Assembly: GCF_000208745.1 (NCBI RefSeq)
Contig: NC_030851.1
Location: 27,475,462-27,539,461 of the forward strand
Reading direction: 5' to 3'
Origin: Theobroma cacao
Lineage: Eukaryota; Streptophyta; Magnoliopsida; Malvales; Malvaceae
DNA: 64,000 nucleotides
The notes beneath the pieces were generated by a model. It made no database searches and was not told the DNA's origin. It saw nothing but the letters and a program-made list of their open reading frames with translations. Every line of letters begins with the position of its first letter. The first letter of the stretch is position 1. The translations under genes were made by a program, and so were the position numbers. Shown here one piece after another: positions 47,849-59,370 of the stretch.

Positions 47849-50833
47849 TGTCAAGCCTAGCTCTACAATATGTTTATTATGCCATTCTTACATAAGAATG
47901 CATGTTTGCTTACTTGGGTACCTCAGAAATCTTTAAAGGACGGCAATGTACCAAATGGTACAATTAAGTTGAATTAAGCCTCGAACTAGTCCAAATAGAG
48001 ATTTTAAGATGAAATTGAGAATTTTAAAACCCCAGAATGATTTAAAATGGTGATTCGGAGTTCGAGGACGAATTTGGAGTCAAATTGGAATTTTCATGAT
48101 CTAGGGGCAAAATGGTCATTTTGCCACTCAAGGTTAAAATTGGAATGTTGGAAGAAGTTTTTGATCAAGATTGACTATTTAGAACATAATTTGAGTTTCA
48201 AAAGTGAAAATTTTTAATTTTGGCATTTTTTTGAGTGTAAGGGCAAAATAGTCATTTTTCCACCCAAGGGCATAATTGTAATTTTACACCACCCAACACT
48301 TGTCTAGCACATGAATTTTACCCAATATTATCATGGATAATTGAGGAAATTTAAGTGGTGGAGAGAGATTGCTTAATGGGTAAGTATGACACATGGACCA
48401 ATGGAATGGTGACATGTGTCAAGTTTTCATCCATTTATTATTTAGCTTAAAAATCAGCACAAAATCAGACCATTTTTCTTCATATGGCCTGCCAAAGCAA
48501 GAACAAAGGAAGAAAAGAAAGAACAAGAACCCTAGGGTGAAAATTTAAGAGAAAATTGGTGGATTTCAAGTAATCAAGCAATCAAAGGTAAAATTTCTTG
48601 ATTTTGACTTGTGATCTACCTTTCCCATACATTCTTTTGCATTTTCCATGGTTGAATCACATGATTTCATGATGGGTTTCTTGCTGGCCGAACACTTAAA
48701 GGGAGGTTTTGATGCTTGATTTGGTTAGATTTCAATGTATTTTAGTGTTTTTAGTTGATTGGCGATGTGTAGCATGAAAATCAAGCAAGAAAAATTCACT
48801 TCCTCCCATCACCCATCATTGGCCAAATCCTCCATGTGGAATATTGATGATGATTTTGATTTTATTTCAAGTGATTTGGTTAGGAATTAGTGATTTAAGG
48901 TGTGAGAATCAAGCTTGAAAAATTATAATGTTGATGCACCCACCATTGCCGAATTTTCCAAGAGAAAATGTGAGGATGATTTTACCATATTTCAAGTTAT
49001 TTAATTTGTGTTTGATGATTTGGAGTATTGGGGGAAAAATGGAATTATTTGGAGTTAAATTGGACATATTAGCCAATTAATCGAGTGATAGATCGAATTA
49101 GGCCAATACCGTTTTATTTAGGTACACAATTGAATTTGTGTAGAACACCGTTTTTAGACGATAATCCGAACAATTTGCATTCCATTTCATGCATTAGTAT
49201 AGAGCCTGAATTGGTTTTATAACAATTTAGCACAAATGTAGTAAATGGCTTATTGTGCATTATGTCTAGGTGGTGAGCTTTCTAGCAAAAGTAAAGAGAT
49301 AGTACCCGAGGATCAAGAATCGGAGTACTCGAAATTCGACTCCCGAAATAGTGAGTAACCTTACTATTGTCTTAATTATCTAAAGTGATTTTATCCGATT
49401 TTGTGATTTTATGAAAAATGAGTTTAAATGGTAAATCTTTATGTTTTATACGCAAAATGGGATTAAATGAAAATGATTTTATAAAATTATCTTGAAATTG
49501 AATGATGGTTTTGAAAATAGAGTAATTGGAGACTGTTTTCATGTGTTGTAAATTCATGGTTTGAATCGAATGGCTTATGACAATATTTGCATAAATGGCT
49601 GAATTGGTATTTGTGTTGCAATATATGAACTGTGTATTTAGCCTTGAGAGGCTGGATTGTGATATAATTGCCATGTCATGCTATTGCAAATTTTATCGTA
49701 TGGTGGGTTTAGCTTGCTGCAGTTGGTGGGTTCCGTGGACCAGCCTATTAGAGGGGCACTGTAAACCTGTTATATTCTTACCTCGATCGAAGAAGCATGT
49801 AGGGTAACTCTTGAGGTACAACTTTAGAGTTTACTTCACGCCAAACCACCACGTGAGGGTGAACTCAGCCAACACCAAGGACCGGCTATGTTTTCAAAAT
49901 AAAAACATGATTTATGCGTACATGACTTTTTAACAACCTTGGCGGACTCGGTTAGGATAGCCCCAGGCCAAGGTATCCCTGATAACTAAGTATAAGAATG
50001 ATTTTGGCACGAGCCAAAGTTTTAAGAAATTCATAAGCCATGTTGATTACTCGATTTATATGAATTGATTTTATTTGGTTGAAATGAGTTGAAAGGTGAT
50101 GAATTACAGTATGTTAAACTATTTTATCTATCTCCATTTACTCAACTTTAGATATTTTAGATGGTATTTGTTTACTCACTGGGATTATATAATCTCACCA
50201 CCCTCTTTTCTACCCATTTCAGGCTCAGAATAGGCTGTAGTAGCTAATTTCATCGAGGCTACCATTGGATTTGTATCCTCCAAACTGTAGGTTTACAGTC
50301 TTCCTTACTTTTGGTTATTCAGGGGCCCACTAGTTATTGTAAATTAAATTAAATACTCTGGCTTACTGTATTACAATATGTATGAATTTATTTTGCTTTT
50401 ATGCTGCAAAAATTATTTACGTATAAGTTTAAAAAATTTTTTTATAAGAAAATAAAATATTTTATTGAATATTTTTATTATATTCAAATAGGTATAGTTT
50501 CACTTTAAATGAATGTTTTAGACATCTAAACTTATTTTTGATTATAAAATATGTGTTTTCCACTTGCATACTACATTTTTAGTTGGTTTCGAGATTTTTA
50601 AGGAAAAATGACCAAAATGCCCCTGTGAGAAAAAAATTATTTTTCTATTGTTTTGATTTGGAAATAGTTTATAATCTCTCAAAACATGATACTTAACAAC
50701 TGTTGCTCACAGGGGAGGTGTAAAAACTGATATTAAAGACTTGCGAGGTTTCAGTTGGCATTCCGAGCAATGAATGTCTATCGAGACGTCGCAACGGTTG
50801 TCACGGGCTAAAGGGGAGTACCAAGTCATGACA
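47849..50833 (+). mobile_element. Solo LTR of the C family (2985 bp)
   Basis: It starts TGTCAAGCCTAGC and ends AAGTCATGACA, with a perfect AACCA duplication (47844-47848, 50834-50838). It is collinear with the C LTRs over its whole length. No second LTR or interior follows, so it is a solo LTR formed by recombination after insertion into E. Confidence 0.9.
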
Positions 50834-51540
50834 AACCAATAACCTAGGAAAGGAAAGAAAGCAGAACCAGGGCAACATGAAATTAGAGAAATAGAAGATA
50901 GGAAGCAAAAATAGTCTAGGGGCATTTTCAAAATAGTTTTTAATCAACTATTATTTGTGCCTTGGTGGCACTTAAACACTCAGCTCTAATTTTGTTATTT
51001 ATGTGGATGTCTGTGAAACATGAATGCTGATATGTTTATGATATTTAACTACTGTAAACTAAAGTCTGCTGATGTTTTGATATTTTGACTATCATAAAAA
51101 AAAATCTATTGCTAATATGCTGATATGGATTTACATGCTGAATAGATGATGTTTATATAATGTTTGATGAGAATAAGTTATAGATGAAGCATATAGCATA
51201 TCAATTGAAATGTGGATGATGTAGACACAATCTGAAATCAATTGACTATTGACAACTGTTGGAACATAGATAAAAATCTGTCAAAACTTGCAGCTGAAAA
51301 ATTCTGGATGCAAATCACTCTATATTGCTGCACATATATATTCTCTAAATATACAATATCATTTTCTATATGATGAGAATAAAACTGGCTGAAATAAAAT
51401 AAAGACAATATGCACACACTAAGAGGGAGCTTATACCTAGGGGGAGCAATCCTTAATTCCTGCAGAAAACTAAAAAGAATTTAAAATGACACTATGCTGT
51501 TAATCAAGGAGTGTTTTGTCATCATCAAAAAGGGAGAGAT
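50834..51540 (+). other. E 3' non-coding region with several polypurine boxes
   Basis: No coding frame is visible. Purine boxes are AAGAGGGAGC (51421-51430), AGGGGGAGC (about 51439-51447) and AAAAAGGGAGAGAT (51527-51540) directly before the 3' LTR. Multiple polypurine boxes are a reported Sirevirus trait. The sequence joins cleanly to 47843 across the nested solo LTR. Confidence 0.75.
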
Positions 51541-52616
51541 TGTTGGCTCCATTAGTTTTTGATGATAATGAAACATTCTCATTTATTTGTGTCTAATACC
51601 TTTACTTGAGTGTGCAGGAAATTAATATATGAAATTAATTTCTTAACTCTTCAAAGAGTATTTTTGAAAGAAAAAGAGGAATAAAATCAACAAGATGTAA
51701 CTAAATAACAAGGAGGAAGCTTGCTGGTTAAACAAGAAAGAACATTGGTTGACCAAAAATTCAAATTGGAGCAATGACGGATTGAAGAGTTTGAGAAACA
51801 GAACTAACTTAGTTAACCAAGTCAATCAACTCAGTACCCTCTGCTAGAATCTGCAAACCAGAAAAAGAGTTAACTTAGTCAACCAAGTTAGTCGACTAAG
51901 AGCTCTCTATCTGCAATTTGAACCAGAGCACTTCAAGATAGATTAATGGCTAGAACTCATTATCAACTGTTTCCAATGGCCATAAACAGTCAAATTGCCA
52001 TCAGAGTTGCATCTCCAAGTATAAAAAGGTCTTTCATCAATGAGAAACAAGTTTTTTGAAGCCTTGAATAAGATTTGAGCTTTAGAAAAAAGAAAAACCA
52101 AAAAAGCTTCATTGCATTTGTCTGCACTTAAACACTCACTCTTTGTCATTGTATTTAGCACTCAATCTTGTACCAATCAGATCAACTTGTGATCATAGGT
52201 ACTTTCTTTAACTTCTCTTCTTGCATACGTAGAGTGAGGGAGTCACTCTAAGGCGTTGTTCAAGCTTGGGAAAGCTTGAATGTTATAGGTTGTGGTTGAG
52301 CCTTGGAAAACCACTTTAGGTTTTAGTTGAGCCCGTGAAAAACTAGTGTAAAGGTTTTGGCTGAGCCTGCGAAAAGCCATTGTAAAAGCTTGGTGAAAGC
52401 TTGTGAATTTCACCGGATTTGTAGTGAATCGTTGAGAAAATCCTTGGTTGGATAATCAAGGTAGTGGATGTAGGTCTTGGACCGAACCACTCTAAATTGT
52501 TGTGCACCTTGTACTCTGTTTTTACTTTCTTAAGTTCTGAAAATTAGTTCATATCTTATCAAAAGCCAAATTGTGCTATTCACCACCCCCTCTAGCACAT
52601 ATTAATAGGACCAACA
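51541..52616 (+). mobile_element. E 3' LTR (1076 bp)
   Basis: It starts TGTTGGCTCCATTAG and ends TAGGACCAACA. Of the two palindromic units one is intact (51874-51900) and one is eroded (about 51807-51833). Confidence 0.9.
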
Positions 52617-52844
52617 CTTTCATCACACCTACAAAAGCAAAAATAAATCAATGACAACGTATCTTATCCATATTAACACCAAATTAAATATAAAATTAAC
52701 CAAAATTAGATTGACTCACCTAAAATAACGAATTTAAAATAAGTAAGTAAAACCTACTAATTTCTATGCATTACTACAAAAACTTAGCCAAATTATTATC
52801 AAAATTAAGCTCAAATAACTCTATATCATAGAGTTATCAAGAAC

Positions 52845-53635
52845 AAAAGAAGAAAAGAAAACTAAGATTTGTAGGTCTTCGATCTTTAATCTTCAAGAAT
52901 TGTTTCTAACTTTCTTGCTTTCTTGATAGCTTTTTTTCTTTAGAGAAAACCTATCTTAATTGTTGTTCTCAAGTGCTTTGTAAGGTATTTAATTAAGGTT
53001 CAAAAACCTACTCAGAATAAAAGTTTGAATTTCACAAAAGTCGAGTTATCGTGTCAACATTGCGGTCCACTCCCTTAAAACCAAGGCAGTGAGCTTTCTG
53101 ACTTGGTTGACTGTGCATTCCTTTTCATGGTGCCTCAATGCCCTTGCATCCATGGCCATGGTGCTTAATGTTCTGTCTTGACTTCTTTGCTCTATTACAT
53201 TACTTCAACTTGTGATGTCATTTTCTCCTTCTTTCAGGCTAAACTGGTCAAAGTGGTAAACATTAAAGTTATAGCCTTCTCTTTTAGCTTTCTAATGACT
53301 TAAGAATCATGTCAATTAGACTTTTAGAATGACAGTTATGATTAAAATACTACAATATGTGCAGGAGAAACATGGACCTTTTATGCACTTTTCTTCAGCA
53401 ATTAAAGTTCTTTTTATTTGTACACCTACAAAAGTAACAAACTAATCAATAATAACTAAACTAAAAGTAAATTATCACAAAATAACTTAAAACAACCTAA
53501 ATTAAATGAACTGAACATGATATACTAAACTAAAAAAAATAGCTAAAAATATTTAATTTTTAAAGTAAATGTCAAGAACTTAGCCAATTTAATGCTTAAA
53601 ATGTGAAAAAATAACTCTATAACATAGAGCTATCA
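52845..53635 (-). mobile_element. Right half of Athila-like LTR 'G'
   Basis: It continues the left half (1575-2205) after removal of F. It is collinear with the F LTR and ends in the same style (CATAGAGCTATCA). Net G LTR length is about 1.4 kb with the left end missing. Confidence 0.7.
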
Positions 53636-53803
53636 GTACCAGTACCCCAAAACTTCTCAACTTAAAACAACCCCTTTCCAACATCATCTTTAGTTTTGCA
53701 CTATCAGGAATGAAGTGCGGAGAGAAGGGAGAAGTAGAGGGCCAACGGATGATCACAAGCAACTAGATCTCAAAGTTACATACGATGTTTGTTAACAATA
53801 AAA
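53636..53803 (-). mobile_element. G polypurine tract and scrap of interior
   Basis: Right after the LTR end the minus strand reads AAGTTTTGGGGTACTGGTAC, a polypurine-like tract matching that of F (AAGTTTGGGGGTG). This gives G its minus orientation. Only about 170 bases of interior follow before a different sequence begins. Confidence 0.55.
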
Positions 53804-53975
53804 CACTATTAGAAAACAAGCTTTTACTGACAAAATCTATTCCATTAGAAGTATTTCATTGGTATTTTTTGATAGGTCGGTGATGGAATACTAATGGATA
53901 AAAGACTTGCAAAATGATGATGGATCACTGACCAAATACCCATGAAAATTACCAATGGATCTATTAGATAAATAA
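53804..53975 (+). mobile_element. CACTA-like DNA transposon end (fragment)
   Basis: CACTATTAGAAAACAAGC at 53804 resembles the CACTA...AGAAAA terminus of En/Spm-type elements. It is followed by subterminal repeats of a CCATTAG / GGTGATGG / CCAATGG kind in both orientations. No matching TAGTG end or transposase is seen nearby, so it is a terminal fragment. Confidence 0.45.
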
Positions 53976-54011
53976 GCTTAAAGTAGAATAACCAAAAAAG
54001 GGTAAATTAGT

Positions 54012-55755
54012 TGTTAAAAAAAATTTCTTTTTAAAGCATAGTGTAAAAATCTGAAAAGCAGAGTTGTAAAACATTTTATGAGCTGAGTGAAGAAGATGAA
54101 ATAAGTAAACAGTACTTAGCCAAATTTTTATAATGGTTTGGCCTTTCGATGCTTACGTCCTCTCGCTTGATAGCACAAGGAGTTTGAATCCACTATCAAG
54201 TGCCTTTTCATCATAGGTTAAAGCATAACCTTTACAAGCAATTGCCTTTTTAAGGATCAAGCATAACCTCTACACAAGTTACGGCCTTTTTAAGATGAAG
54301 CACAACCTTATAAGCAGCTGCCTATTCCACGATCAAGAACAACCTCTAAAAGAAACTATTTTTTCAAGGATCAAGCACAACCTCTCTACCTATTCAATGG
54401 TGGTATAACCAAACTCTACCTTTTCAAGACAAGGTATAACTTTTAACACTACCTTTTGCTTAGAGGTATAACCAATAACAATAGATTCTAGAAAGCGCAT
54501 GAAGCTTAAGACCTTTGACAAGGCTAATAAGCAATTTGAGTACAAAAAGGTAAGAGATTTCTAAGATATGACAACTGATAAAGTAATGTTTTAGCTTAGA
54601 AATTTATAATGATGAGGAAAGGAATGATCATGTTATGATTTCTACCTTTTTTGAACCAAAGGAAAGATTTTTCAACTTCTCTAACTTTTTACAAATTGCT
54701 TAGCTTGTATTCTTTTTTCTTCATTTTCCTTTTTCTTTTTGTTTTCGATGATTTTCCAACAAGTATTTATAGACCTTAAGAGAATTTACTTGTTAGGATA
54801 AATTTGAAATGATTTTTTTTTAATGTTTGGGCTAGCTGGATCAAGTCTATCATACTTGAAGAATCGATTCCTCCTTCTTAAGAATCAACTTCTACCTTAA
54901 TCTAGCACTTGGAAAAATCAACATGTTGCGCAAGGTATCGATTCTTCGGCATATAAAGCCTTTCCATTTTCTAAGAATCAATGTCTCTTTTCTTTAGGTG
55001 TTAATCCTTCATGTTGATTTTAAAGTGTGCACCTTTTTCTTTCTTGAGAATTGATTCTTCATTCTTAAGGTGTTGATTCTTCTCAACAATGTTCAAAGGC
55101 TGCACTTTTCTATTTTTCTTGAGAATCGACTTTTTTTTTCACAGGTGTTAATTTTTCTTTATAATTAAGTGCAAAATTTGAATTTGAACTTAGTTTGTGG
55201 CACTCCATTCTTATCCATTTATCCTATCTCTTTCTTCTCCTCCAAGTTTTTGACTTTTCTTTTTGGAGCTTCAGGAATCAACATTTACTTCTCTAAGAAT
55301 TGATTCTGGCTTTTCAGACTTGTGCTTTTGACTCAACTTTTGCTTAGAACTAAAATTTGCTTCATGGAAAATCAATTCTTTCATGCTTGAATTTCTTCAG
55401 TTTACTTTCTATTTCTCTAGAATTGATTTTTTCTCTATGAGTTGTCGATTCTTGCTTACTATAGTAGCTTCTGTATTTTCTAGAATTGATTTTTTCTTTT
55501 AAGAGAATTTATTCGTCTTGTTAGGAAAAAAATATATTTTGCTTTCTGTGTAGTTGAGAATCAATTCTTTACTTTCAAAAGGTGGATTCTTAAGGTTGGT
55601 AGTTTAGAGTTTGAGCTTGTCTACAGGATATTTCTTTGCATAATCAACTTTAATGCTTGAGGATTTTCTTCAAGTTTAAAAACATTTTCTATGCATTTCG
55701 AAAGCATATTTAGATCAATCAATTTTGTCATTTCAAAGCTAGGGTGAAGCTAACA
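54012..55755 (-). mobile_element. LTR 'K', Sirevirus-like
   Basis: The right end on the minus strand starts TGTTAGCTTCACCC and is preceded by the purine tract AAAAAAAGGAAGAT, the style of E. The left end is tentatively the TGTTAA at 54012, which pairs with CTAACA at the other end. Repeated phrases of an AAGGATCAAGCAYAACCTC type occur at 54230-54400. It holds the AATCGATT palindrome array. Confidence 0.55.
54856..55580. repeat. Array of AAGAATCGATTCTT-like palindromes in LTR K
   Basis: A dozen or more degenerate copies occur, for example GAAGAATCGATTCC (54858), GGTATCGATTCTTC (54934), GAGAATTGATTCTTC (about 55046), AGAATTGATTCTGG (about 55297) and GAGAATCAATTCTT (about 55556). Spacing is irregular, 20-80 bases. 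Confidence 0.7.
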
Positions 55756-56249
55756 ATCTTCCTTTTTTTGATAAAACAAAATTAAGAGCTAAATTTGCCT
55801 CTTGAAGGACTCCATCTGAATTTATGCTTACTTTTAAAGAACATTTTTGAAAATTTAAAAGGATTTTCAAGAAAACCCTACCATGCAAAACAAGTAAAGC
55901 TTGGAAAATTTACTCCAAAAATTCTCCCCATTTTTGTTATATCAAAAAGGAATAAAAAAGAAAGTATAAATAACGTAAAACTCACAGAGATAACAAAAGA
56001 TTAGTAGCAAGAGTATATATAATATGTGCACAAGTAACGAAGCAAAAAAGATATTACATTAAGTACTAAAGAATATACAAAAGAACATTTGCAATACAAT
56101 CATATAATAGAATAGAACAAAATGTATTCGAATGTTATGCGATGCAAATGTGTTTATGGTTCAAGAGATAGATCAAAGTTAGAATCAAAGCTTTTCATCA
56201 AGTTTGTGGAAAATTGTGGAGGAGGTCTTGCCCATTTTGTCAATGAGTT
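55756..56249 (-). mobile_element. K 3' interior fragment
   Basis: This is non-coding. A second purine box lies on the minus strand near 55921-55935 (AAAAATGGGGAGAATT), besides the one at the LTR edge. It ends where LTR I begins. No pol or third ORF is recognised. Confidence 0.5.
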
Positions 56250-57808
56250 TGATAATTCTATTATATAGAGTTATTTTGACACATTTTGGGGGCTTAAGTA
56301 ACTGAATCTTTGAGGTTTTAGGTTTGAATTTTAGCATTTTAAATTTTTTCTATTTTAAGTAAGATTACATATTTATTTAAGTTATTTTGGTTTAATTTTA
56401 GTTTATTTTGCTTAAATTTACTTTAAGAAGAGTTATTGTCGATTTCTTTTATGATTTTGTGTAGGATATTTGATAAGAATGGTGCATTTAAGTTAAAATC
56501 ACATAAGTATGGTAAAGGCTTCATTCATATAAGGTGTGGTATCTCAAGGATTACAACTTTCTTGTTTATGACTTCATCCAATTTGGATACGATCAAGGTG
56601 AAAATTGCATTAGCAGACGATGGACAGTTGCAGTTCTGCATAGCATGTTGATTGGAGGCTGCGGCCTTAAGTTACTCATGGCAGCGGCACTAAGGCAGTT
56701 AGGGTCGTGGCACTGGGAAGATCATGGCTGCAATGTTAGAGCGCACCATGCAAATTCCAATGAGCATATGACTGTGACTCTGAAGAAGTAGCACTGCGGT
56801 GCTACACCACATGCCATGACTTCGTGCCCCAAGAAGGGCAGACCATAGTGCTAGACAATTTTCCAAAAATTCATTATTTGAGAGATTTTTGAAAGTAGGT
56901 TTTTCTAAGATTATTTAAGGATATTTTTTCAGAGCACTGAAGGGAGAAAACAACAGTAGCTTTTTTAGAGATTTTAAGCTAAGAAATCAAGAACAATTGA
57001 GAGAGATTCAAGATCCATAAGGCTTCACTATTAGTTTATTTCTCTCTTTTGTTATACTTATTTTCTTGTTTTGAATTCATGGCTGAATTTCTTTGGATAT
57101 TGTTTTATTTAGATATCATCAACTAATTTGCTTTTCTGGGATTATGGTGAATTTCAACATGTAGTTGGAATATTAGTTTTTTTTTTATTTATCATGAATG
57201 GGTATAGTTTTGCTTATTCAAATATGTTCATCAATTAATTGATTTGTGAGTTTAATTGAAACTTGACAGAAAGATTTTAGATTGGACTAAGATTTTAATA
57301 GTGTATGTTTAAGTCACTTAGGTGATCTGAATCACTATTCAGGCAGACATACGCCAATTGCCATGCATAGCCAAATTAGGACACTAGCTTAATGAACTTA
57401 ATTTAAATGATTCCTATAGACATGTAGTGAACTAATTAAGTTAGGTATTTGTGCAAGCATCTTGGTGGAGACTTGTACATAATTTTGGATCCTAAGTTAG
57501 TAAAACCACCTAAGAAAGATAAATAATAAGAGAAGCTAGTATCAGATGAATTGTTGGATGAACCCATAATCTTAGATCTTTATTCCATTGTCTTTCTTAA
57601 ATATATGTAATTTTTGCTAGCTAATATAGTGCTTATTTTAATTTCAATTTATTAATTTTTTACAATTTTTGGTTACTTAAATAAGATTGATTTGTTATAA
57701 AATTTTGGTACTCAGTGAAACTTTAGGAACAAATCTCTATGGGAACGATACTCTGCTTTTACTATATTACTTGTTTGTGATAACGTGCATATGTGTGAAA
57801 ATTCAACA
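56250..57808 (+). mobile_element. 5' LTR of element I (Athila-like, plus strand)
   Basis: It starts TGATAATTCTATTATATAG, with the palindromic TATAGAGTTATTTTGA phrase typical of Athila starts, and ends AAAATTCAACA just before an Athila-type primer site. It is distantly similar to the F and G LTRs in reverse orientation. A GC-richer stretch (56590-56850) holds repeated CTGCGGY/GCAGCGGCACT phrases. Confidence 0.7.
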
Positions 57809-57817
57809 ATAAGTTTT

Positions 57818-57835
57818 TGGCCCCGTTTCTTGGGG
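57818..57835 (+). promoter_or_regulatory. Element I primer-binding site (tRNA-Asp type, mutated)
   Basis: TGGCCCCGTTTCTTGGGG resembles the Athila site TGGCGCCGTTGCC with several changes. Confidence 0.65.
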
Positions 57836-57932
57836 TTTTGGTTTTCTTTATTATTTGCTAATATTAAAATTCCACAAATTAGTCTTAATTTAAGTTTTAT
57901 TTCTTTGTTTTGCAAGTGTGCTCTGTCGTTGT

Positions 57933-59370
57933 ATGAGAAAAGCAAAAAGCTTGGAGATTATACCTTGTGATCTAGAAATTCAGAAAACATTCTAGAAACT
58001 TCGACGAGGAAATCAACAAGGTTTTGCTCAAACAAATACAATGGTTGATTGATAGGATGAACAGCAAATCCAAGAGCACGTAGTAGATGAAAATCGTTGC
58101 TTATGGGATTATGCTATTCTTTTGGTGCAAAAGACTACATCAAGGATTCGAAGGCTAGTTATTCATGCCAATAATTTTGAGATCAAGCAAATTATCATCA
58201 CCATGATTGAAACTTCAATCCAGTTTGGTGGCCTACCAAATAAGGATCCAAATGGCCATATATCATACTTCTTGGAAATTTGTGATACGTTCAAACACAA
58301 TGGTGTCACATATGACGCAATTCGTTTGAAGCTTTTCCTTTCTTATTGAGGGATAAAGTTAAAGAATGGCTGAATGCGCTCCCCACTAGCTCAATAAAAA
58401 CATGGGATGATCTTGCTCAAAAGTTCCTTGGTAAGGTTTTTCTTTCGACCAAGACAGCAAAAATGAGGAATGATATCACATCATTCTTGTAGCAAGATTT
58501 TGAATTGTTATATGAGGCTTGGGAAAGATATAAAGAATTACTTTGGCATTGCCCTCATCATTGTCTTCCAAAATGTCTTCACGTGTAGACTTTCTACAAT
58601 GGTTTGATTGGTCATGTTTGGACTACCATTGATGCTGCTACAAGAGGAGCTTTAATCGCTATATCGATTGATTAGGCATGCCATTTGTTGGAAGAGATGG
58701 TTGCAAACAACAACTAGTGGCCAGTAGAGTGATCAATGCATAGAAGAGTAGCTGGAATTCATGTTGTAGATGTTTTTTTGGCATTGTCTGCACAGGTAGT
58801 AGCTTTAACTAAGACATTTGAATATTTTGGTACTAACTCCATTCAAAGTCCTTTTGTAGCTTGTAACTATTGTGGAGATGATCATGCAAGCCAACAGTGT
58901 CCAAGTTTGATAGAAATAGTGCAATTTGTGGGAATAAACACTAGAATAACCTTTACTCTAACAGTTACAACCTAAGGTGAATGAACCATCCAAACTTCTC
59001 TTAGACTAATAATCAAGGGTCATCCTCAACTTCAAGGCCAAATGCACCTTTTGCATTCCAACAGCAAGGAAGGTTTCTTATCCTAGATATGATGTCAGCT
59101 TTAAAGGATTTGCTGAGGCAATACATGATTCAAAATGATAACATCATTCGAACTCAAGCAGCATCAATTTCAAACCTTGAGACTTAGGTTGGTCAACTTG
59201 CCAACTCATTAACAATAGAACTCAAAAAACCTTACCCAATGATACAAAGGTGAATCCTAGGAGAGAAGGTAAGGAACAAGTTATGGCTATCACCCTAAGG
59301 AGCAAAAAAGAGATTAAAAATAGTGTTAGGCAAGCTAATCTTCACAATAAGCCTGTTGAGAATAAAATAG
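57933..59370 (+). pseudogene. Element I gag, Athila-type (broken, 3' truncated)
   Basis: The ATG at 57933 opens MRKAKSLEIIPCD, about 100 bases after the primer site. It continues through WDYAILLVQ, IRRLVIHANNFEIK, QFGGLPNKDPNGHI and FLEICDTFKHNGV to RLKLF. A frameshift near 58335 moves it to LLRDKVKEWLNALP and the capsid end. A zinc knuckle CNYCGDDHASQQC lies near 58864-58902. The last recognisable piece is VMAITLRSKKEI before 59370. At least six in-frame stops are present. The frame stops where LTR J begins. This is the structural coat protein; no pol is left in the window. Confidence 0.8.

Larger units (their letters stand above)
39489..52616 (+). mobile_element. Element E: Sirevirus-type Ty1/copia with third ORF
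   Basis: LTRs at 39489-40560 and 51541-52616 are flanked by TTTTC (39484-39488) and CTTTC (52617-52621). The order is primer site, gag, protease, integrase, RT, RNase H, spacer, third ORF, non-coding region with several polypurine boxes, 3' LTR. Integrase before RT is the copia order. The long gag with a coiled coil, the extra 3' ORF, the multiple polypurine boxes and the LTR palindromes fit the Sirevirus (SIRE/Maximus) lineage. All ORFs are broken. A C-family solo LTR sits after the third ORF. Confidence 0.9.
2206..52839 (-). mobile_element. Element F: Athila-like LTR retrotransposon, host of three nested elements
   Basis: Both ends are TG...CA and are flanked by a perfect AGAAC duplication (2201-2205, 52840-52844). 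The minus-strand order is 5' LTR (right, split), primer site matching tRNA-Asp type (TGGCGCCGTTACC), gag remnant, long non-coding stretch, polypurine tract (AAGTTTGGGGGTG) and 3' LTR (2206-3706). This primer site and tract are characteristic of Athila-clade Ty3/gypsy elements. The internal region is only 3.2 kb and lacks protease, RT and integrase, so F is a defective or non-autonomous copy. It spans 50 kb only because C, B and E sit in its right LTR. Confidence 0.88.
6918..52839 (-). mobile_element. F 5' LTR, split into four pieces
   Basis: The pieces are 6918-7102, 19692-19837, 38529-39488 and 52622-52839, together about 1509 bp, closely matching the 1501-bp 3' LTR in order and sequence. 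The gaps are exactly elements C, B and E, each with its own target duplication. 6918 begins TGTTATTGAATTTTC and 52839 ends ATAGAGTTATCA. Confidence 0.87.

Noticed and set aside
56534..56791. 85-codon ORF in the LTR of element I
   Set aside because: It comes from a GC-richer repeat stretch, with no motif and no match to gag or pol.
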